Assembly (NCBI RefSeq): GCF_000423925.1
Contig: NZ_KE384107.1
Location: 116,030 to 180,029, forward strand
Reading direction: 5' to 3'
Length of the DNA stretch: 64,000 bases
From: Butyrivibrio sp. VCD2006
GTDB taxonomy: Bacteria; Bacillota; Clostridia; Lachnospirales; Lachnospiraceae
Shown: piece after piece, positions 16,777 to 26,715 of the stretch
How the letters are laid out: each line of letters begins with the position of its first letter
How positions within the stretch are numbered: position 1 is the first letter of the stretch
Notes under the pieces: model-generated
The model's input: only the letters and a program-made list of their open reading frames with translations
Database searches by the model: none
Told to the model about the DNA's origin: nothing
Position numbers and translations under genes: made by a program

Positions 16777-16782
16777 ACTGAT

Positions 16783-17100
16783 TTATACAATTTCCTGCAA
16801 CTTCCTTGCAAGCCTGTCCTTGGGAACTGCTCCAAGCTCATCACTTACGAGCAAGCCATTCTTAATAAGAGCAAAGTAAGGAATGCTCATAACACCATAC
16901 TTTTCTGCAAGCTCCGGCTGTTCATCGATATTTACCTTGCCGACCTTGACCTTACCGTCATACTCTCTTGCAAGCTCCTCTACTACTGGTCCCATCATCC
17001 TGCATGGTCCGCACCAGTCTGCGTAAAAATCTATAAGAACCGGAACTTCACTGTTCACTACTTCTGCATTAAAATTATCTCTTGTAAATCTATACTCCAT
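16783..17100 (-). CDS. trxA: Thioredoxin
   Basis: 105 residues, normal thioredoxin length. The redox centre is WCGPC (Cys30 and Cys33) and the cis-proline loop is SIPYF. Cytoplasmic disulfide reductase, normally recharged by thioredoxin reductase, which is not encoded here. I use the ATG at 17100; an ATG at 17112 would add four residues and lies on the likely ribosome binding site. Region 17113-17311 upstream is AT-rich, holds the presumed promoter and shows no other gene. Confidence 0.93.
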   Translation of the reverse strand: MEYRFTRDNFNAEVVNSEVPVLIDFYADWCGPCRMMGPVVEELAREYDGKVKVGKVNIDEQPELAEKYGVMSIPYFALIKNGLLVSDELGAVPKDRLARKLQEIV

Positions 17101-17311
17101 GATTATCACCATCCGCTCTTGTATGAGCGCCTTTCTATATCAACTATCATCTTCCTGATGATTTTCTCATCTGATAATTTCATTATAGCTAGTATATTTT
17201 TTATATCAAGTACGCAGATTATATAGACCTGGTATGAAAAACCGTACTACCATTTTCATTTACCCCTGAAGAATTTCACATTATATAATGTTTTGCTTGC
17301 GCGCCAATGCC

Positions 17312-17355
17312 GCTCCTTTTCTTTAATAAGGAATTACATATTAAAGAAAAGGAGC
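17312..17355. repeat. long perfect inverted repeat overlapping a terminator
   Basis: 17-bp arms (17312-17328 and 17339-17355, core CTCCTTTTCTTTAATA) with a 10-base loop. The right arm overlaps the next hairpin, so the two structures are mutually exclusive on RNA. Confidence 0.7.
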
Positions 17356-17377
17356 AACCCTTCATCCTGGTTGCTCC
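17341..17377 (-). terminator. rho-independent terminator of the surface-protein operon
   Basis: GGAGCAACC (17351-17359) pairs with GGTTGCTCC (17369-17377); on the minus strand the stem is followed by TTTTCTTT. It lies 34 bp after the stop of the last of the three paralogous surface genes. Confidence 0.85.
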
Positions 17378-17411
17378 TTCCAAAACCTAACTCATCATCG
17401 ATAAGCCATAT

Positions 17412-19859
17412 TTACTTAACCTTAATCTTAATAGTCTTTGTTGTAGCCTTTGTCTTACCCTTAGCTCCAACAGTTACCTTAAATCTATAAGTACCCTTTT
17501 CGGTTCCCTTATTAAACTTAACAGTAGCCTTTCTTCCCTTGATCTTGATCTTGGCTACGCCTTTATTCTTGCCTGCAGCAAGCTCTTCTACTTTGATCTT
17601 GCCCTTGGAGTTTTCAATCTTGATTGTAACTGTCTGGGCTTTCTTCTTAAGCTTCTTAGCAGAAATCTTATCCTTATCATATGAGATCCAGGCTGAATTA
17701 GCCTTGCGCTTACCTGCACTCTTCCACTTCTTTCCTGCAGTTGCAGCGGGCGTATATACAGGACTGTTATTATAGTAGTTATAACCACTACCATTTGAGC
17801 TGCTGTTTCCACTTCCGTTTGAACTACTGTTGCCATTCTCGTAAGGAGTATCGTCTCTGGGGCTTCTCTCATCGTCAGGTCTGTTATAATCTGAGCCGCT
17901 GTTATCCGAACCGCTTCCACTTGAACCGCTGCCACCTGAGCTACTTCCTGAACCACTTTCACCTGATCCGCTGTTGCCTGAGCCGCTATCACCCGATTCG
18001 CTGCTACCTGAACCGCTATCTCCGGATCCACTGCTACCTGAGCCGCTTCCGCTTGAACCACTGCCGCTGGAACCGCTTCCCGGATCAGAAGTATCTAAGC
18101 CATATCTGGCACCGGTTTTATCAGCCTTTAAGAAGTTGATTCCTGTTTCATCGGCATAGAAATAACTGTTAATACTGTTTTTCTGACCATAAATATTTAC
18201 CTGAGTTGTCCCCTTTATACAGAACACATATTTAGCGTCAGGATCAAGATTGTAAATGATTGTATTTGTATATGGATACTGTACAGCAACGTAGTTAGCG
18301 TCAATGCCGTATATCTTCTCTGCTTCGCTGTAGCTTGCCTTTATCTTATACTTGGAATAATGATCAGGAAGCTTGGCGTAACCTATCCATGTGGTTCTAT
18401 CCAGATATGGTCTTGCATAATAATCATCAAGAGCGCTCTGAGAACAATAGTTATTAATAGCATATGTCCAGTCAATCTGCGCTGTGGTCCCCTGCCTTGT
18501 TATATCAACATCATACATATAACCGGAAACAACATCAGTTTGAAGCTGTCTTCTTATTCCTTCCATAGTCATTCCACCATCAGTAATTACATGTGAAAGA
18601 TACGGATAAATAGTGGGTGCAGTCAGGTTTGGCTTCTTATAGCTGCACTTCATCATTACAGTATAGCTTCCGCCGGGCTCCAGATTCTCAAAAGTATAGC
18701 TCTTCTGGCTTGTCGGAATCTGAATCATATGAGCATCAGCCTTATCTGCAGCTTCTCTGATATTGGGACCATAATTGCTTACAGGACCGTTTTGCTTTCT
18801 ATCTGCATCATAATCATAGTTTTTTTCTTTGACAATTGAAAGGTATAGCATTGACTCACCCTTGGCAGGATTTATCGTCATGGATGAATCTTTCTGATTT
18901 GACCAGTCAATTGTAATGCTTGTTTCTGTAACGCTACTCTGAAACCAGATATCTGAGAATGAAGAACCGGCGCCTGACAAAAATCTTCCATGGTTCAGGG
19001 CATCCTTTCTATTATCATAGGATGTATCAGGCTCCACATAATTGTATTTGGCAGAATCATCAACACTGGTGGTCTTTATATCAGTCAGCTGAATGTATTC
19101 ACTGATGTACTCATATTTATCATTCTCCTTATTGCGTGCTGACCTTTTTACCAACGCAACAAATGTGTAGCTATGATCAGGTTTTAACCCTCTCATCTGA
19201 TAAGTACCCTGTTTTGCATCCAGTCTGATATCTCTTTTTCCGGCGATTTCCTTAGCCTTCTTAAGGGCAGCTTCATCACCTATTTCCTGGTCAGCATATC
19301 CAACGCTTAAATCACTGATACCGGTTGAGTACTTGCTTGAATCAGAAAAAGTCTCCTCAATTTCCTTAATGGCATCTTTTAAATCCACTGTTGCTGTTGA
19401 ACCTGTTGTTCCAAGCAGCTTAGCGGTTTTGGGATTCCCACCTGTCGTATACGCACTTAAATTCTGAAAATTGTGTGAGCTGCTGCCGCTGCTTCCGGGC
19501 CTGGAAATAGCCATATTCCAATCAACTGTAATCTTGTAGCAGGTATTAGGTCTAAGACCTGTGATTGTGTACCTTCTAGAATTAACATCAAGTGCCTTGC
19601 TGCCCCTCAGAGACGCTGACGTATTATCGGTATATCCGAGCTTAAAGGACGTGTATTTGGTGGTAGTATATCCTTCATACTGTCTGTCCTGAATAGCCTG
19701 CTCTGCAGCTCTGGTCCAGTCAATTGTCAGTGTTGTATCCGTTGCTTCAACAATATGAATCGTATTATCATATGCTTTTGCATCAAGCGGATTAAAAAGC
19801 ATGAATATCCCCATTACAGCTATCATGCAAATTGTCAAACTTTTAAAAATCTGTTTCAT
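17412..19859 (-). CDS. Secreted FN3-like surface protein, paralogue 3
   Basis: 815 residues. A signal peptide (to about residue 29, DAKAY) is followed by four modules, each opening with a beta-strand motif such as TTLTIDW, TATVDL, SITIDW or AQIDWT and ending in a conserved aromatic loop (NLEPGGSYTVMMKC, LDPDAKYVFCI), typical of fibronectin type III-like folds. A Ser/Gly/Asp/Glu linker (about 585-690) follows, then a conserved lysine-rich beta domain (about 735-815, ending KTIKIKVK). Close in sequence and layout to the two genes upstream. Function unknown; adhesion or matrix role is plausible. Last gene of the operon. Confidence 0.78.
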   Translation of the reverse strand: MKQIFKSLTICMIAVMGIFMLFNPLDAKAYDNTIHIVEATDTTLTIDWTRAAEQAIQDRQYEGYTTTKYTSFKLGYTDNTSASLRGSKALDVNSRRYTITGLRPNTCYKITVDWNMAISRPGSSGSSSHNFQNLSAYTTGGNPKTAKLLGTTGSTATVDLKDAIKEIEETFSDSSKYSTGISDLSVGYADQEIGDEAALKKAKEIAGKRDIRLDAKQGTYQMRGLKPDHSYTFVALVKRSARNKENDKYEYISEYIQLTDIKTTSVDDSAKYNYVEPDTSYDNRKDALNHGRFLSGAGSSFSDIWFQSSVTETSITIDWSNQKDSSMTINPAKGESMLYLSIVKEKNYDYDADRKQNGPVSNYGPNIREAADKADAHMIQIPTSQKSYTFENLEPGGSYTVMMKCSYKKPNLTAPTIYPYLSHVITDGGMTMEGIRRQLQTDVVSGYMYDVDITRQGTTAQIDWTYAINNYCSQSALDDYYARPYLDRTTWIGYAKLPDHYSKYKIKASYSEAEKIYGIDANYVAVQYPYTNTIIYNLDPDAKYVFCIKGTTQVNIYGQKNSINSYFYADETGINFLKADKTGARYGLDTSDPGSGSSGSGSSGSGSGSSGSGDSGSGSSESGDSGSGNSGSGESGSGSSSGGSGSSGSGSDNSGSDYNRPDDERSPRDDTPYENGNSSSNGSGNSSSNGSGYNYYNNSPVYTPAATAGKKWKSAGKRKANSAWISYDKDKISAKKLKKKAQTVTIKIENSKGKIKVEELAAGKNKGVAKIKIKGRKATVKFNKGTEKGTYRFKVTVGAKGKTKATTKTIKIKVK

Positions 19860-19917
19860 AAAACTTCTTATTACTCCCCTAAAAACTTTCTTCCGGTTAA
19901 TTTTGTTAACCTATAAA

Positions 19918-22248
19918 TTATTTAACTTTTATTACTACGGTCTCTGTAGTCTTCTTTATCTTCCCCTTAGAGGCCACAGTCACCTTAAATTTATAGGTAC
20001 CCTTAGGCGTACCCTTATTGAACTTAACTGAGATTTTTCTTCCCTTAATCTTTACCTTGGCTACATTTCTATTCTTCCTGGAAGTAACATCCTTTACGGT
20101 AATCTTGCCTTCAGAGTTCTCAACCTTGATACTTACGGTCTGAGCTTTTTTCTTCAGCATTTTATAGGAAACCTTGCCGGTGTTATATAAAATCCAGGCC
20201 TGATCATTTTTCTTAGTACCTGCACTCTTCCACTGGCCATTTGCTGTGTTTTCGAATCCCGCAGCACTACCTGCAGGTGTATCAGAGTCAACTCTGGGAC
20301 CATTACCTGAGCCCTGGTCACTTCCACCGGAACCGTCCTCGCTGCTGTTTCCTGAACCACTTCCTCCGGAACCGCCATCGCTGCCGTTCCCTGAACCACT
20401 TCCGCCGGATTCGCCTTCGCCGCCGTTTCCTGAACCGCCACCATCTCCTGGTCTCCAGTCTATTGCATGTCCGTCATACAGAGAATTTGTGGCCTCTGCC
20501 TTGATAAAATTGGTACCTGTTTCATCAATATAGATAGTATCTTCTAAATACTTTTCTGTTCCGTAGTTAAACCAGGTAGTATTAAAGCTCACTGCAAAAA
20601 CATATTTTTCAGCAGGATCAAGTCCATATACTATCGTATTGGTATATGGATAACTGATAGGAAATCCTTCACTTCTATGGTAGGATGCCATCCTTTCGGC
20701 TGCTCTATAACTATTCCTGACATCATTCTGAGAATAATTTTTCGGCAGCTTTGCATATCCAACCCAGGTGCACCTTTTATCCATCAGTCTGGCAAAATGT
20801 TTACTTAATTCGCTTTGACCATAGTATCCTGAGATAGCACTTGTCCAGTCTACATGCGCTTTTGCTCCCTCACGTCTGACAGCGCCATCATACATACTTG
20901 CCTTTGTAATCTTGGTTTTTAATTCACTTTCAACCTCGTCAGCAGTTTTTCCTCCTTCTGTAAGAACGTGAGTCTTGAAAGGATAAATCTTTGAGCAGGT
21001 TGTATTGGTAGATTTATAGCTGCATCTCATCATGACCACATAACTTGTAGCAGGCTTAAGATTGGTAAATGTAAAGCTCTTGCTCTTAGGATCAACTTCA
21101 TATTGTTTTGCATCTGCCCTTACTGCAGCTTCCCTTACATTAGGGCCATAATTGTACTGAGGTCCGTTTATCTTATTGTCTTCATAGCGGTCATAGTGTG
21201 CTTCTTCAACACAGGAAAGATAAATCTTTTTCTCTTTTCCTACAGGATTTATCTTCATCGACTTAATTTCCTGCTTCGACCAATCAATTGTGATTGAATT
21301 TTTTCCTGAAACAGTCTCAAATTTCAGCGATGGGTTAAAGCCCTCAATATCATCAAGATATCTGTTCCCTGCTGCCTGGTCCTCTCTTGTATCATAGCTT
21401 GTACCCGGTGCCACATAGTTATATACATTAGAGTCATCCTCTCCTGTAGGTTTAATTCCCGACAGTACAACATATTCAAATCGATAGTCCGACCTCTTTA
21501 TCTCGTCGTTATACCCGAAAAGCGGAACCCCTGCTACAAAGGTGTAGGAATGTCCGGGAGTCAAGCCCCTTAGCATATACTTTGTTTGTCCCTGCGGTAC
21601 ATAATAGAACTTTTTACCGGACATCTCCTTTGCTTTTTTTAGCGCCTCTTCTGTTCCATCCTGCTCATCAGCATAGCCGATATAAAGATGTCCTACAGTA
21701 TATGAATGCTCATCTGCTTTATATTCTTCTATAAGCTTATCAAAAGCAGGTTTGAGATCCAGAGTCGCGGTTGAACCCGTAGTTCCAAGCAGCTCTGCTG
21801 TTTTGGTGCGGCTCTTTGTTGTCATCGCATCATCAAGCTGAAAATTATGATACGTAGTGGCAGTTTCACCACCTTTTGTAGAAGTCATCTCATATGAAAT
21901 CGAAATGAAATAGTCAGTACCGGGTTTAAGCTTTTTGATCGTATATTGCCGCGCACTGGTTTTTATTGATGTACCTGCGCCATTTCTGACTTTATTTATA
22001 TCACACGGTACCTTTGCATACTTAAGTACAAACTTAGTGAATTTACAATTCTTGTAACCTTCAGCCTTTTTATGTGCTATCAGATCTTCTGCCGCCATAC
22101 TCCAGTCTATTGTCAAAGTAGTGTCCGTAGCATCTATCACATGCATACGATTATTGTATTCCGCCTTTGCATTAAGTGGACCGGACATTGCAAAAACACT
22201 AACCGCCGCTGCGGCGCACAGTATTATTCTTTTAAAAAAATGCTTCAT
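19918..22248 (-). CDS. Secreted FN3-like surface protein, paralogue 2
   Basis: 776 residues, same architecture as its neighbours: signal peptide (NAKAEY), four FN3-like modules, a short GSGNGSEG linker (about 600-650) and the lysine-rich C-terminal domain with the shared pattern KVENSEGKITVKDV and GTPKGTYKFKVTV. Weak ribosome binding site (TAGGAAA). It lies 24 bp after paralogue 1 and 58 bp before paralogue 3, so all three are probably co-transcribed. Its linker is the shortest of the three. Confidence 0.78.
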   Translation of the reverse strand: MKHFFKRIILCAAAAVSVFAMSGPLNAKAEYNNRMHVIDATDTTLTIDWSMAAEDLIAHKKAEGYKNCKFTKFVLKYAKVPCDINKVRNGAGTSIKTSARQYTIKKLKPGTDYFISISYEMTSTKGGETATTYHNFQLDDAMTTKSRTKTAELLGTTGSTATLDLKPAFDKLIEEYKADEHSYTVGHLYIGYADEQDGTEEALKKAKEMSGKKFYYVPQGQTKYMLRGLTPGHSYTFVAGVPLFGYNDEIKRSDYRFEYVVLSGIKPTGEDDSNVYNYVAPGTSYDTREDQAAGNRYLDDIEGFNPSLKFETVSGKNSITIDWSKQEIKSMKINPVGKEKKIYLSCVEEAHYDRYEDNKINGPQYNYGPNVREAAVRADAKQYEVDPKSKSFTFTNLKPATSYVVMMRCSYKSTNTTCSKIYPFKTHVLTEGGKTADEVESELKTKITKASMYDGAVRREGAKAHVDWTSAISGYYGQSELSKHFARLMDKRCTWVGYAKLPKNYSQNDVRNSYRAAERMASYHRSEGFPISYPYTNTIVYGLDPAEKYVFAVSFNTTWFNYGTEKYLEDTIYIDETGTNFIKAEATNSLYDGHAIDWRPGDGGGSGNGGEGESGGSGSGNGSDGGSGGSGSGNSSEDGSGGSDQGSGNGPRVDSDTPAGSAAGFENTANGQWKSAGTKKNDQAWILYNTGKVSYKMLKKKAQTVSIKVENSEGKITVKDVTSRKNRNVAKVKIKGRKISVKFNKGTPKGTYKFKVTVASKGKIKKTTETVVIKVK

Positions 22249-22272
22249 AAATAACTTATTTCCTAAAACTTT

Positions 22273-24693
22273 TTACTTTACTTTGATTTTTATAGTCTCT
22301 GTAGTCTTCTTGATATTTCCGCTTGCAGCCACAGTTACCATAAATTTGTAGGTCCCCTTAGGTGTTCCCTTCTTGAACTTAACTGTGATGTTTCTTCCCT
22401 TGATCTTTATCTTCGCAATATTCTTATTCTTCCTGGAAGAAATATCCTTAACAGTGATTTTGCCTTCAGAATTCTCGACCTTGATTTTTACGGTCTTGGA
22501 ATTTTTCTTCAGCTTCTTATAGGAAATCTTGCCGGTTCCGCATGATATTAAGGCCTGATCACCGGCACCCTTCATCTGACTATCAGCGGTATTTCCTGCA
22601 GCGTTGCTGCTGTTGTTGCTGTTCTCAGCAGGAGTCTCGGTATCTACTCTCGGACCGTTACCACCTTCTTGGCTGCTCTCTCCGCTATTTGCTGAACCAC
22701 CTTCATCGCTGCTTCCTGAGCCGCCTTCATCACTGCTTCCTGAGCCGCCCTCATCGCTGCTTCCTGAGCCACCTTCGTCGCTGCTTCCTGAGCCGCCTTC
22801 ATCGCTGCTTCCTGAGCCGCCCTCATCGCTGCTTCCTGAGCCACCTTCGTCGCTGCTTCCTGAGCCGCCCTCATCACTACTTCCTGAGCCACCCTCATCA
22901 CCTGGGCGCCAGTCGATCGGATGTCCATCATACTGAGAGTTTGTCGCCTTTGCCTTCAGGAAATTGGTTCCTGTCTCATCTATAAACAGAACATCATCAA
23001 AATTATTCTCCCATCCAAGATCATACCAACTGGTATAGAACTTAACGGCAAAAACATATTTTGCAGACGGATCAAGTCTATGAACTACCGTATTTGTATA
23101 TGGATAATTAGCAGCCAGTGAAAAATGATCCCAATAATCGGCCTGATTCAATGCTTCTCGATAGCTATTCATAACATCATTCTGTGTATAGCTTTCAGGG
23201 AGCTTTGCATACCCTATCCAGCAGCATTTATTGGTCTTTAGCTGTGCAAAATATGGCCTTAGTGCATCCTGTCCATAAAATTCATGAAGAGCATTCGTCC
23301 AGTCAAGGTGTGCCAGTGAACCATCACGTCTGACTTTGCCATCATACAAATATGCATCCTTTTTATTCTTATTTACCTGCTTTTCGACATCATCATATGT
23401 CAATCCGCCCTCAGTTAATACGCGGCTCGCATAAGGATATATCTTTTTGCAGGTGGTGTTACCATCTTTATAACTGCATCTCATCATTACCACGTAACTT
23501 GAAGCAGGATCCAAACCTGTGAAGGTATAACTGGTTTCTTTAGGATCTACACCAATCTCCTTAGCATCTACCAGCTTTCCGGCCTTTCTTATATTGGGAC
23601 CATAGTTGTCAACCGGTCCGTTCTCTAAGTTATCAGCGTAACGATCATATTGCTCTTCCTTTACACAGGCGAGATATATCTTTTTCTCTTTTCCTACCGG
23701 CTTAATCTTGAGTGATTTGTATTTTTGCTTCGACCAATCGATAGTAATTGAATCCTTACCTGCTTCAGTTGTAAATACAACATTGATCTTAATGGGATCA
23801 TTTACATTTTTGAACCATCTGCCTTCAGCAGCCTGATCTGTTCTGCTGTCATAGCTGGTCTGCGGAGGTACATAATTGTAGATGTCAGAATCATCTACTT
23901 CTGCAGTCTTAACATCAGTTAATGTTATATATTCAAATATAGCTTTATCTTTTTCAAAATCATCAAAACCGGCAGCAGCCACAACAGTATATGTATGACC
24001 GGGCGTAAGCCCCCTCATCGTATATACTTTCTGTTCCTGCGCCAGCGGATAATACTGCTTACCTGCTATTTCCTTCGCCTTCTTTAATGCAGCCTCCATG
24101 CCCATCTCCTGATCCGCATAGCCGACATATAAATCGTCGAAAGAAGGATTAAGCCCCTCTGCCTTATATGCTTCTCTGATCTCCTCAACTGCATCTCCAA
24201 AATTAACTGTTGCTGTTGTTCCGGTAACTCCTACAAGCTTCGCCGTTTTTGAATGACCGTTAGTCGTTACCGCAGAGTTAAGCTGAAAATTGTGCCCCCC
24301 TGATACCGGGCTTCCGTTTTTAGTGCATGTATAATCGTATGAAACAGATATAAAATAATCTGTTCCCGGCTTAAGATTCTTAATAGTACACTGCCTTGCA
24401 GATGTTTTTAATGCCTTACCTCCACCGTTTATCACCTTATTCATATCACAAGGACTCTTAGCATATTGGAGTGTTAGCTTCGTGAATTTGACATTCTTAT
24501 ACCCTTCTGCCTTAAATTCAGCCAGACAATCCTGGGCAGCCATACTCCAATCAATAGTCAGCGTCGTATCCGTCGCATCGATAACGTGCATTGTTTGGTT
24601 ATAATCTGCCTTTGCATTAAGTGGATTTAAAAAGATACACATCGAAAATACAGTCATTACAGAAAGTAACAACCTTTGACAAACCTGTCTCAT
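22273..24693 (-). CDS. Secreted FN3-like surface protein, paralogue 1
   Basis: 806 residues, first gene of the operon. Signal peptide to about residue 29. Modules begin near residues 42 (TTLTIDWS), 159 (TATVNF), 315 (SITIDWSKQ) and 460 (AHLDWTNAL). A linker of eight identical octapeptides GGSGSSDE (about 600-670) leads to the C-terminal lysine-rich domain (about 730-806, ETIKIKVK). Preceded by a good sigma-A promoter at 24762-24790. No sortase motif, so attachment may rely on the basic C-terminal domain. Ligand unknown. Confidence 0.8.
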   Translation of the reverse strand: MRQVCQRLLLSVMTVFSMCIFLNPLNAKADYNQTMHVIDATDTTLTIDWSMAAQDCLAEFKAEGYKNVKFTKLTLQYAKSPCDMNKVINGGGKALKTSARQCTIKNLKPGTDYFISVSYDYTCTKNGSPVSGGHNFQLNSAVTTNGHSKTAKLVGVTGTTATVNFGDAVEEIREAYKAEGLNPSFDDLYVGYADQEMGMEAALKKAKEIAGKQYYPLAQEQKVYTMRGLTPGHTYTVVAAAGFDDFEKDKAIFEYITLTDVKTAEVDDSDIYNYVPPQTSYDSRTDQAAEGRWFKNVNDPIKINVVFTTEAGKDSITIDWSKQKYKSLKIKPVGKEKKIYLACVKEEQYDRYADNLENGPVDNYGPNIRKAGKLVDAKEIGVDPKETSYTFTGLDPASSYVVMMRCSYKDGNTTCKKIYPYASRVLTEGGLTYDDVEKQVNKNKKDAYLYDGKVRRDGSLAHLDWTNALHEFYGQDALRPYFAQLKTNKCCWIGYAKLPESYTQNDVMNSYREALNQADYWDHFSLAANYPYTNTVVHRLDPSAKYVFAVKFYTSWYDLGWENNFDDVLFIDETGTNFLKAKATNSQYDGHPIDWRPGDEGGSGSSDEGGSGSSDEGGSGSSDEGGSGSSDEGGSGSSDEGGSGSSDEGGSGSSDEGGSGSSDEGGSANSGESSQEGGNGPRVDTETPAENSNNSSNAAGNTADSQMKGAGDQALISCGTGKISYKKLKKNSKTVKIKVENSEGKITVKDISSRKNKNIAKIKIKGRNITVKFKKGTPKGTYKFMVTVAASGNIKKTTETIKIKVK
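22694..22903 (-). repeat. 24-bp tandem repeats (GGSGSSDE linker)
   Basis: Eight near-identical 24-bp units in frame, with synonymous differences (GCC/ACC, TTC/CTC), encode GGSGSSDE. The near-identity indicates recent expansion or ongoing slippage. Confidence 0.92.
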
Positions 24694-24761
24694 ATTGATT
24701 CCCCAAATAGACCCTTTCCCCTGAAAACAAAACTATAGTTACAGTCCCCTCAAATATGAGT

Positions 24762-24790
24762 ATTTTACATTTTTTCAATAAATATGTAAA
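24762..24790 (-). promoter_or_regulatory. sigma-A promoter of the surface-protein operon
   Basis: On the minus strand TTTACA (24790-24785), 17 bp, TAAAAT (24767-24762); each hexamer matches consensus at five of six bases. It gives a leader of about 60 nt before the ATG at 24693. The remaining 24694-24884 holds no gene. Confidence 0.65.
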
Positions 24791-24884
24791 TAATTATGCC
24801 CCCGCTTTTGTGCGATAATCACAATCACCGCCATTATTTACAAAATAAATCCATTTTGTTTGCAGCATTGACCAGACTCAAGCC

Positions 24885-25448
24885 TTACCTACTCATAACG
24901 ATCATCTCGCCGTTTTTATAATTCACCTTGTGAGTCCCATTCCTTCTCCCGGGGCCTTTGTCATTCTCCTTGAATCCATGCTTCTCAAGAACAGGAATAA
25001 GTGTATGCATGAAAATTCCATGAGTAACTACAACGCAGTCCTCACCGTTTTCAATGATCCTTCTAACGAACTTTTCAGCCCTCTTTGCGGTTTCCCTTTT
25101 TGTCTCCTTCTGCCTTTTACTACCGGTAAGCCATTGCAATCGTCCCATAACATACCAGAAAAACAAAGGGAGTCTTTTATCGGTATCAAATGCAGAGCGC
25201 AAAGGAACCTCATTTATGAGCTTCGATCTTACAAGCTTCACATCCCCAAATAACTGTCTTGCTGTCTCCTCACTCCTTCTAAGCGTGCTCACATAAATAA
25301 GTCGGGTACTGTTTCCCTGTACCACAACGAATTTCTCAGCTAATGGTGCCGTATCATATGCACGGCACTCCGCATCAAACTCCGCGGAAGTACATAAGTT
25401 TTTCCACTTGTGAGCCACAGTTCCGTGCCGCATGATCGCAATTCTCAT
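24885..25448 (-). CDS. Histidine phosphatase family protein (phosphoglycerate mutase-like)
   Basis: 187 residues. The phosphohistidine motif MRHGTV is at the N-terminus (His8), STLRRSEETA is near residue 54-63, and the second catalytic His is in VTHGIF near residue 140. These enzymes hydrolyse phosphate esters by way of phosphohistidine; the substrate cannot be read from sequence. Start follows GGGGATAAG. Monocistronic, divergent from the PepSY-like gene. Confidence 0.85.
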   Translation of the reverse strand: MRIAIMRHGTVAHKWKNLCTSAEFDAECRAYDTAPLAEKFVVVQGNSTRLIYVSTLRRSEETARQLFGDVKLVRSKLINEVPLRSAFDTDKRLPLFFWYVMGRLQWLTGSKRQKETKRETAKRAEKFVRRIIENGEDCVVVTHGIFMHTLIPVLEKHGFKENDKGPGRRNGTHKVNYKNGEMIVMSR

Positions 25449-25552
25449 AGTCTTATCCCCGCAATCTTAGTGTGATAATTGTGTGATGATACTAATGATA
25501 ATATCAAATCATAGAAAACAACAACAACCTTTCCCAAAGGAGGTACCTGATT

Positions 25553-25849
25553 ATGAAGAAGAATACAATCACAACAGCAATAGCATTTGCAGTAGCATTC
25601 ATCACATTCGCAGCATCTTCAATGACAGCTTCCGCTTCTTACATTCCCATGGAGGATGCAAGAACAATCGCAACAGGAAACGCATGCGTTAAGCAGGAAG
25701 AAGTCGTTTTTACAAGTGAAGAAACTGAAGTAATCAACGGAATTGCTCAGTATGACCTTACATTCCGTAAGGGTAATCAGGAATATGAATATGTTCTCAA
25801 TGCAAATACCGGAGAAGTTCTCCTTGCTAACATCACTGTGATTGAATAA
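25553..25849 (+). CDS. Small secreted PepSY-like protein
   Basis: 98 residues. A strong AAAGGAGG site precedes the ATG; a signal peptide ends near TASAS (residue 28). The rest matches the PepSY fold: an N-terminal helix (MEDARTIAT) and the strands YDLTFRKGNQEYEYVLNA and TGEVL. PepSY domains often inhibit proteases or bind envelope proteins; the partner here is unknown. Ends at a strong hairpin. Confidence 0.75.
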   Translation: MKKNTITTAIAFAVAFITFAASSMTASASYIPMEDARTIATGNACVKQEEVVFTSEETEVINGIAQYDLTFRKGNQEYEYVLNANTGEVLLANITVIE

Positions 25850-25927
25850 TTCCCCCGGAAAAAAATAAACTCGCTACAAAAACATATTTTTAGATAATTT
25901 CATAATCAGGGAACCTAACTATTTAAT

Positions 25928-25971
25928 AAACGCAAGAGAGACTGTCACACAGACAGTCTCTTCTTGCGTTT
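25928..25971. terminator. bidirectional terminator
   Basis: AAACGCAAGA (25928-25937) pairs with TCTTGCGTTT (25962-25971), with an inner AGAGACTGT/ACAGTCTCT stem. Lies between the convergent PepSY-like and AIM24 genes. Confidence 0.85.
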
Positions 25972-26037
25972 ATGTATAAAAATTTATTCTATTACTCTGT
26001 CACCCTTTTTCGGATCAGGCTTATCAAATCCGTTCGT

Positions 26038-26715
26038 TTATTTCTTTCCAACATTCAGCATAGTGCTGAGTGTCATAGCAAACTGTAAGAGCGGCTGTGT
26101 CTGGACAATGATGTGTCCGGGGCCTGTAACTACTGTGTTAAAGAGTCCCTCTCCTCCAAAGAGTACATTGCCTATTCCTTTTATCATAACAACGTCGATA
26201 GATACAGTGTCATCACACATTACAAGGTAACCTGTATCGATTGTCATTTTCTCACCTGCAGCAAGATCATACTCAATAGCTCCGCCATCAATCTCAATGA
26301 GCGCTTTTCCTGTACCGGAGAGCTTGTTCATTATAAAGCCCTCTCCACCGAAGAAGCCTGAGCCTATCTTCTTCTGGAAAAAGATGTCAAGATTTACACC
26401 TTCGTCCATAGCAAGGAATGATCCCTTCTGAACAACAATTGATCTTCCTGTAATATCAATCTCACGAATCTCGCCGGGAGAATGAGCTCCGATAGCAATC
26501 ATGCCGGGAGTGTCAGCAACATAGCGGTTCATGAAAAGTGTCTCACCTGAAAATGCGCGTCCGAGCATTTTTCCGATACCACCACCGGTATTTGTCTCCA
26601 TTCTGATGCCACCATTCATCCATGCCATAGCACCGGTTTCACACATGATTGCCTGCCCGGCATCCAATGTGCAAATCGCTACAGGAAAATTCCCACCTTT
26701 TATCTCGCAATTCAT
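26038..26715 (-). CDS. AIM24 / TIGR00266 family protein
   Basis: 225 residues of internally repetitive beta structure rich in glycine (FGGEGFIMNKLSGTG, FGGEGLFNTVVTGPG), the signature of the TIGR00266/AIM24 family. Bacterial members have no settled function. RBS AAAGGAGG precedes the ATG at correct spacing. No signal peptide. Monocistronic between the terminator at 25928 and the two-component operon. Confidence 0.88.
   Translation of the reverse strand: MNCEIKGGNFPVAICTLDAGQAIMCETGAMAWMNGGIRMETNTGGGIGKMLGRAFSGETLFMNRYVADTPGMIAIGAHSPGEIREIDITGRSIVVQKGSFLAMDEGVNLDIFFQKKIGSGFFGGEGFIMNKLSGTGKALIEIDGGAIEYDLAAGEKMTIDTGYLVMCDDTVSIDVVMIKGIGNVLFGGEGLFNTVVTGPGHIIVQTQPLLQFAMTLSTMLNVGKK

Noticed and set aside
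22694..22903. Regular 24-bp repeats suggesting a CRISPR array
   Set aside because: The repeats are contiguous with no spacers and lie in frame in a secreted protein, encoding GGSGSSDE units.
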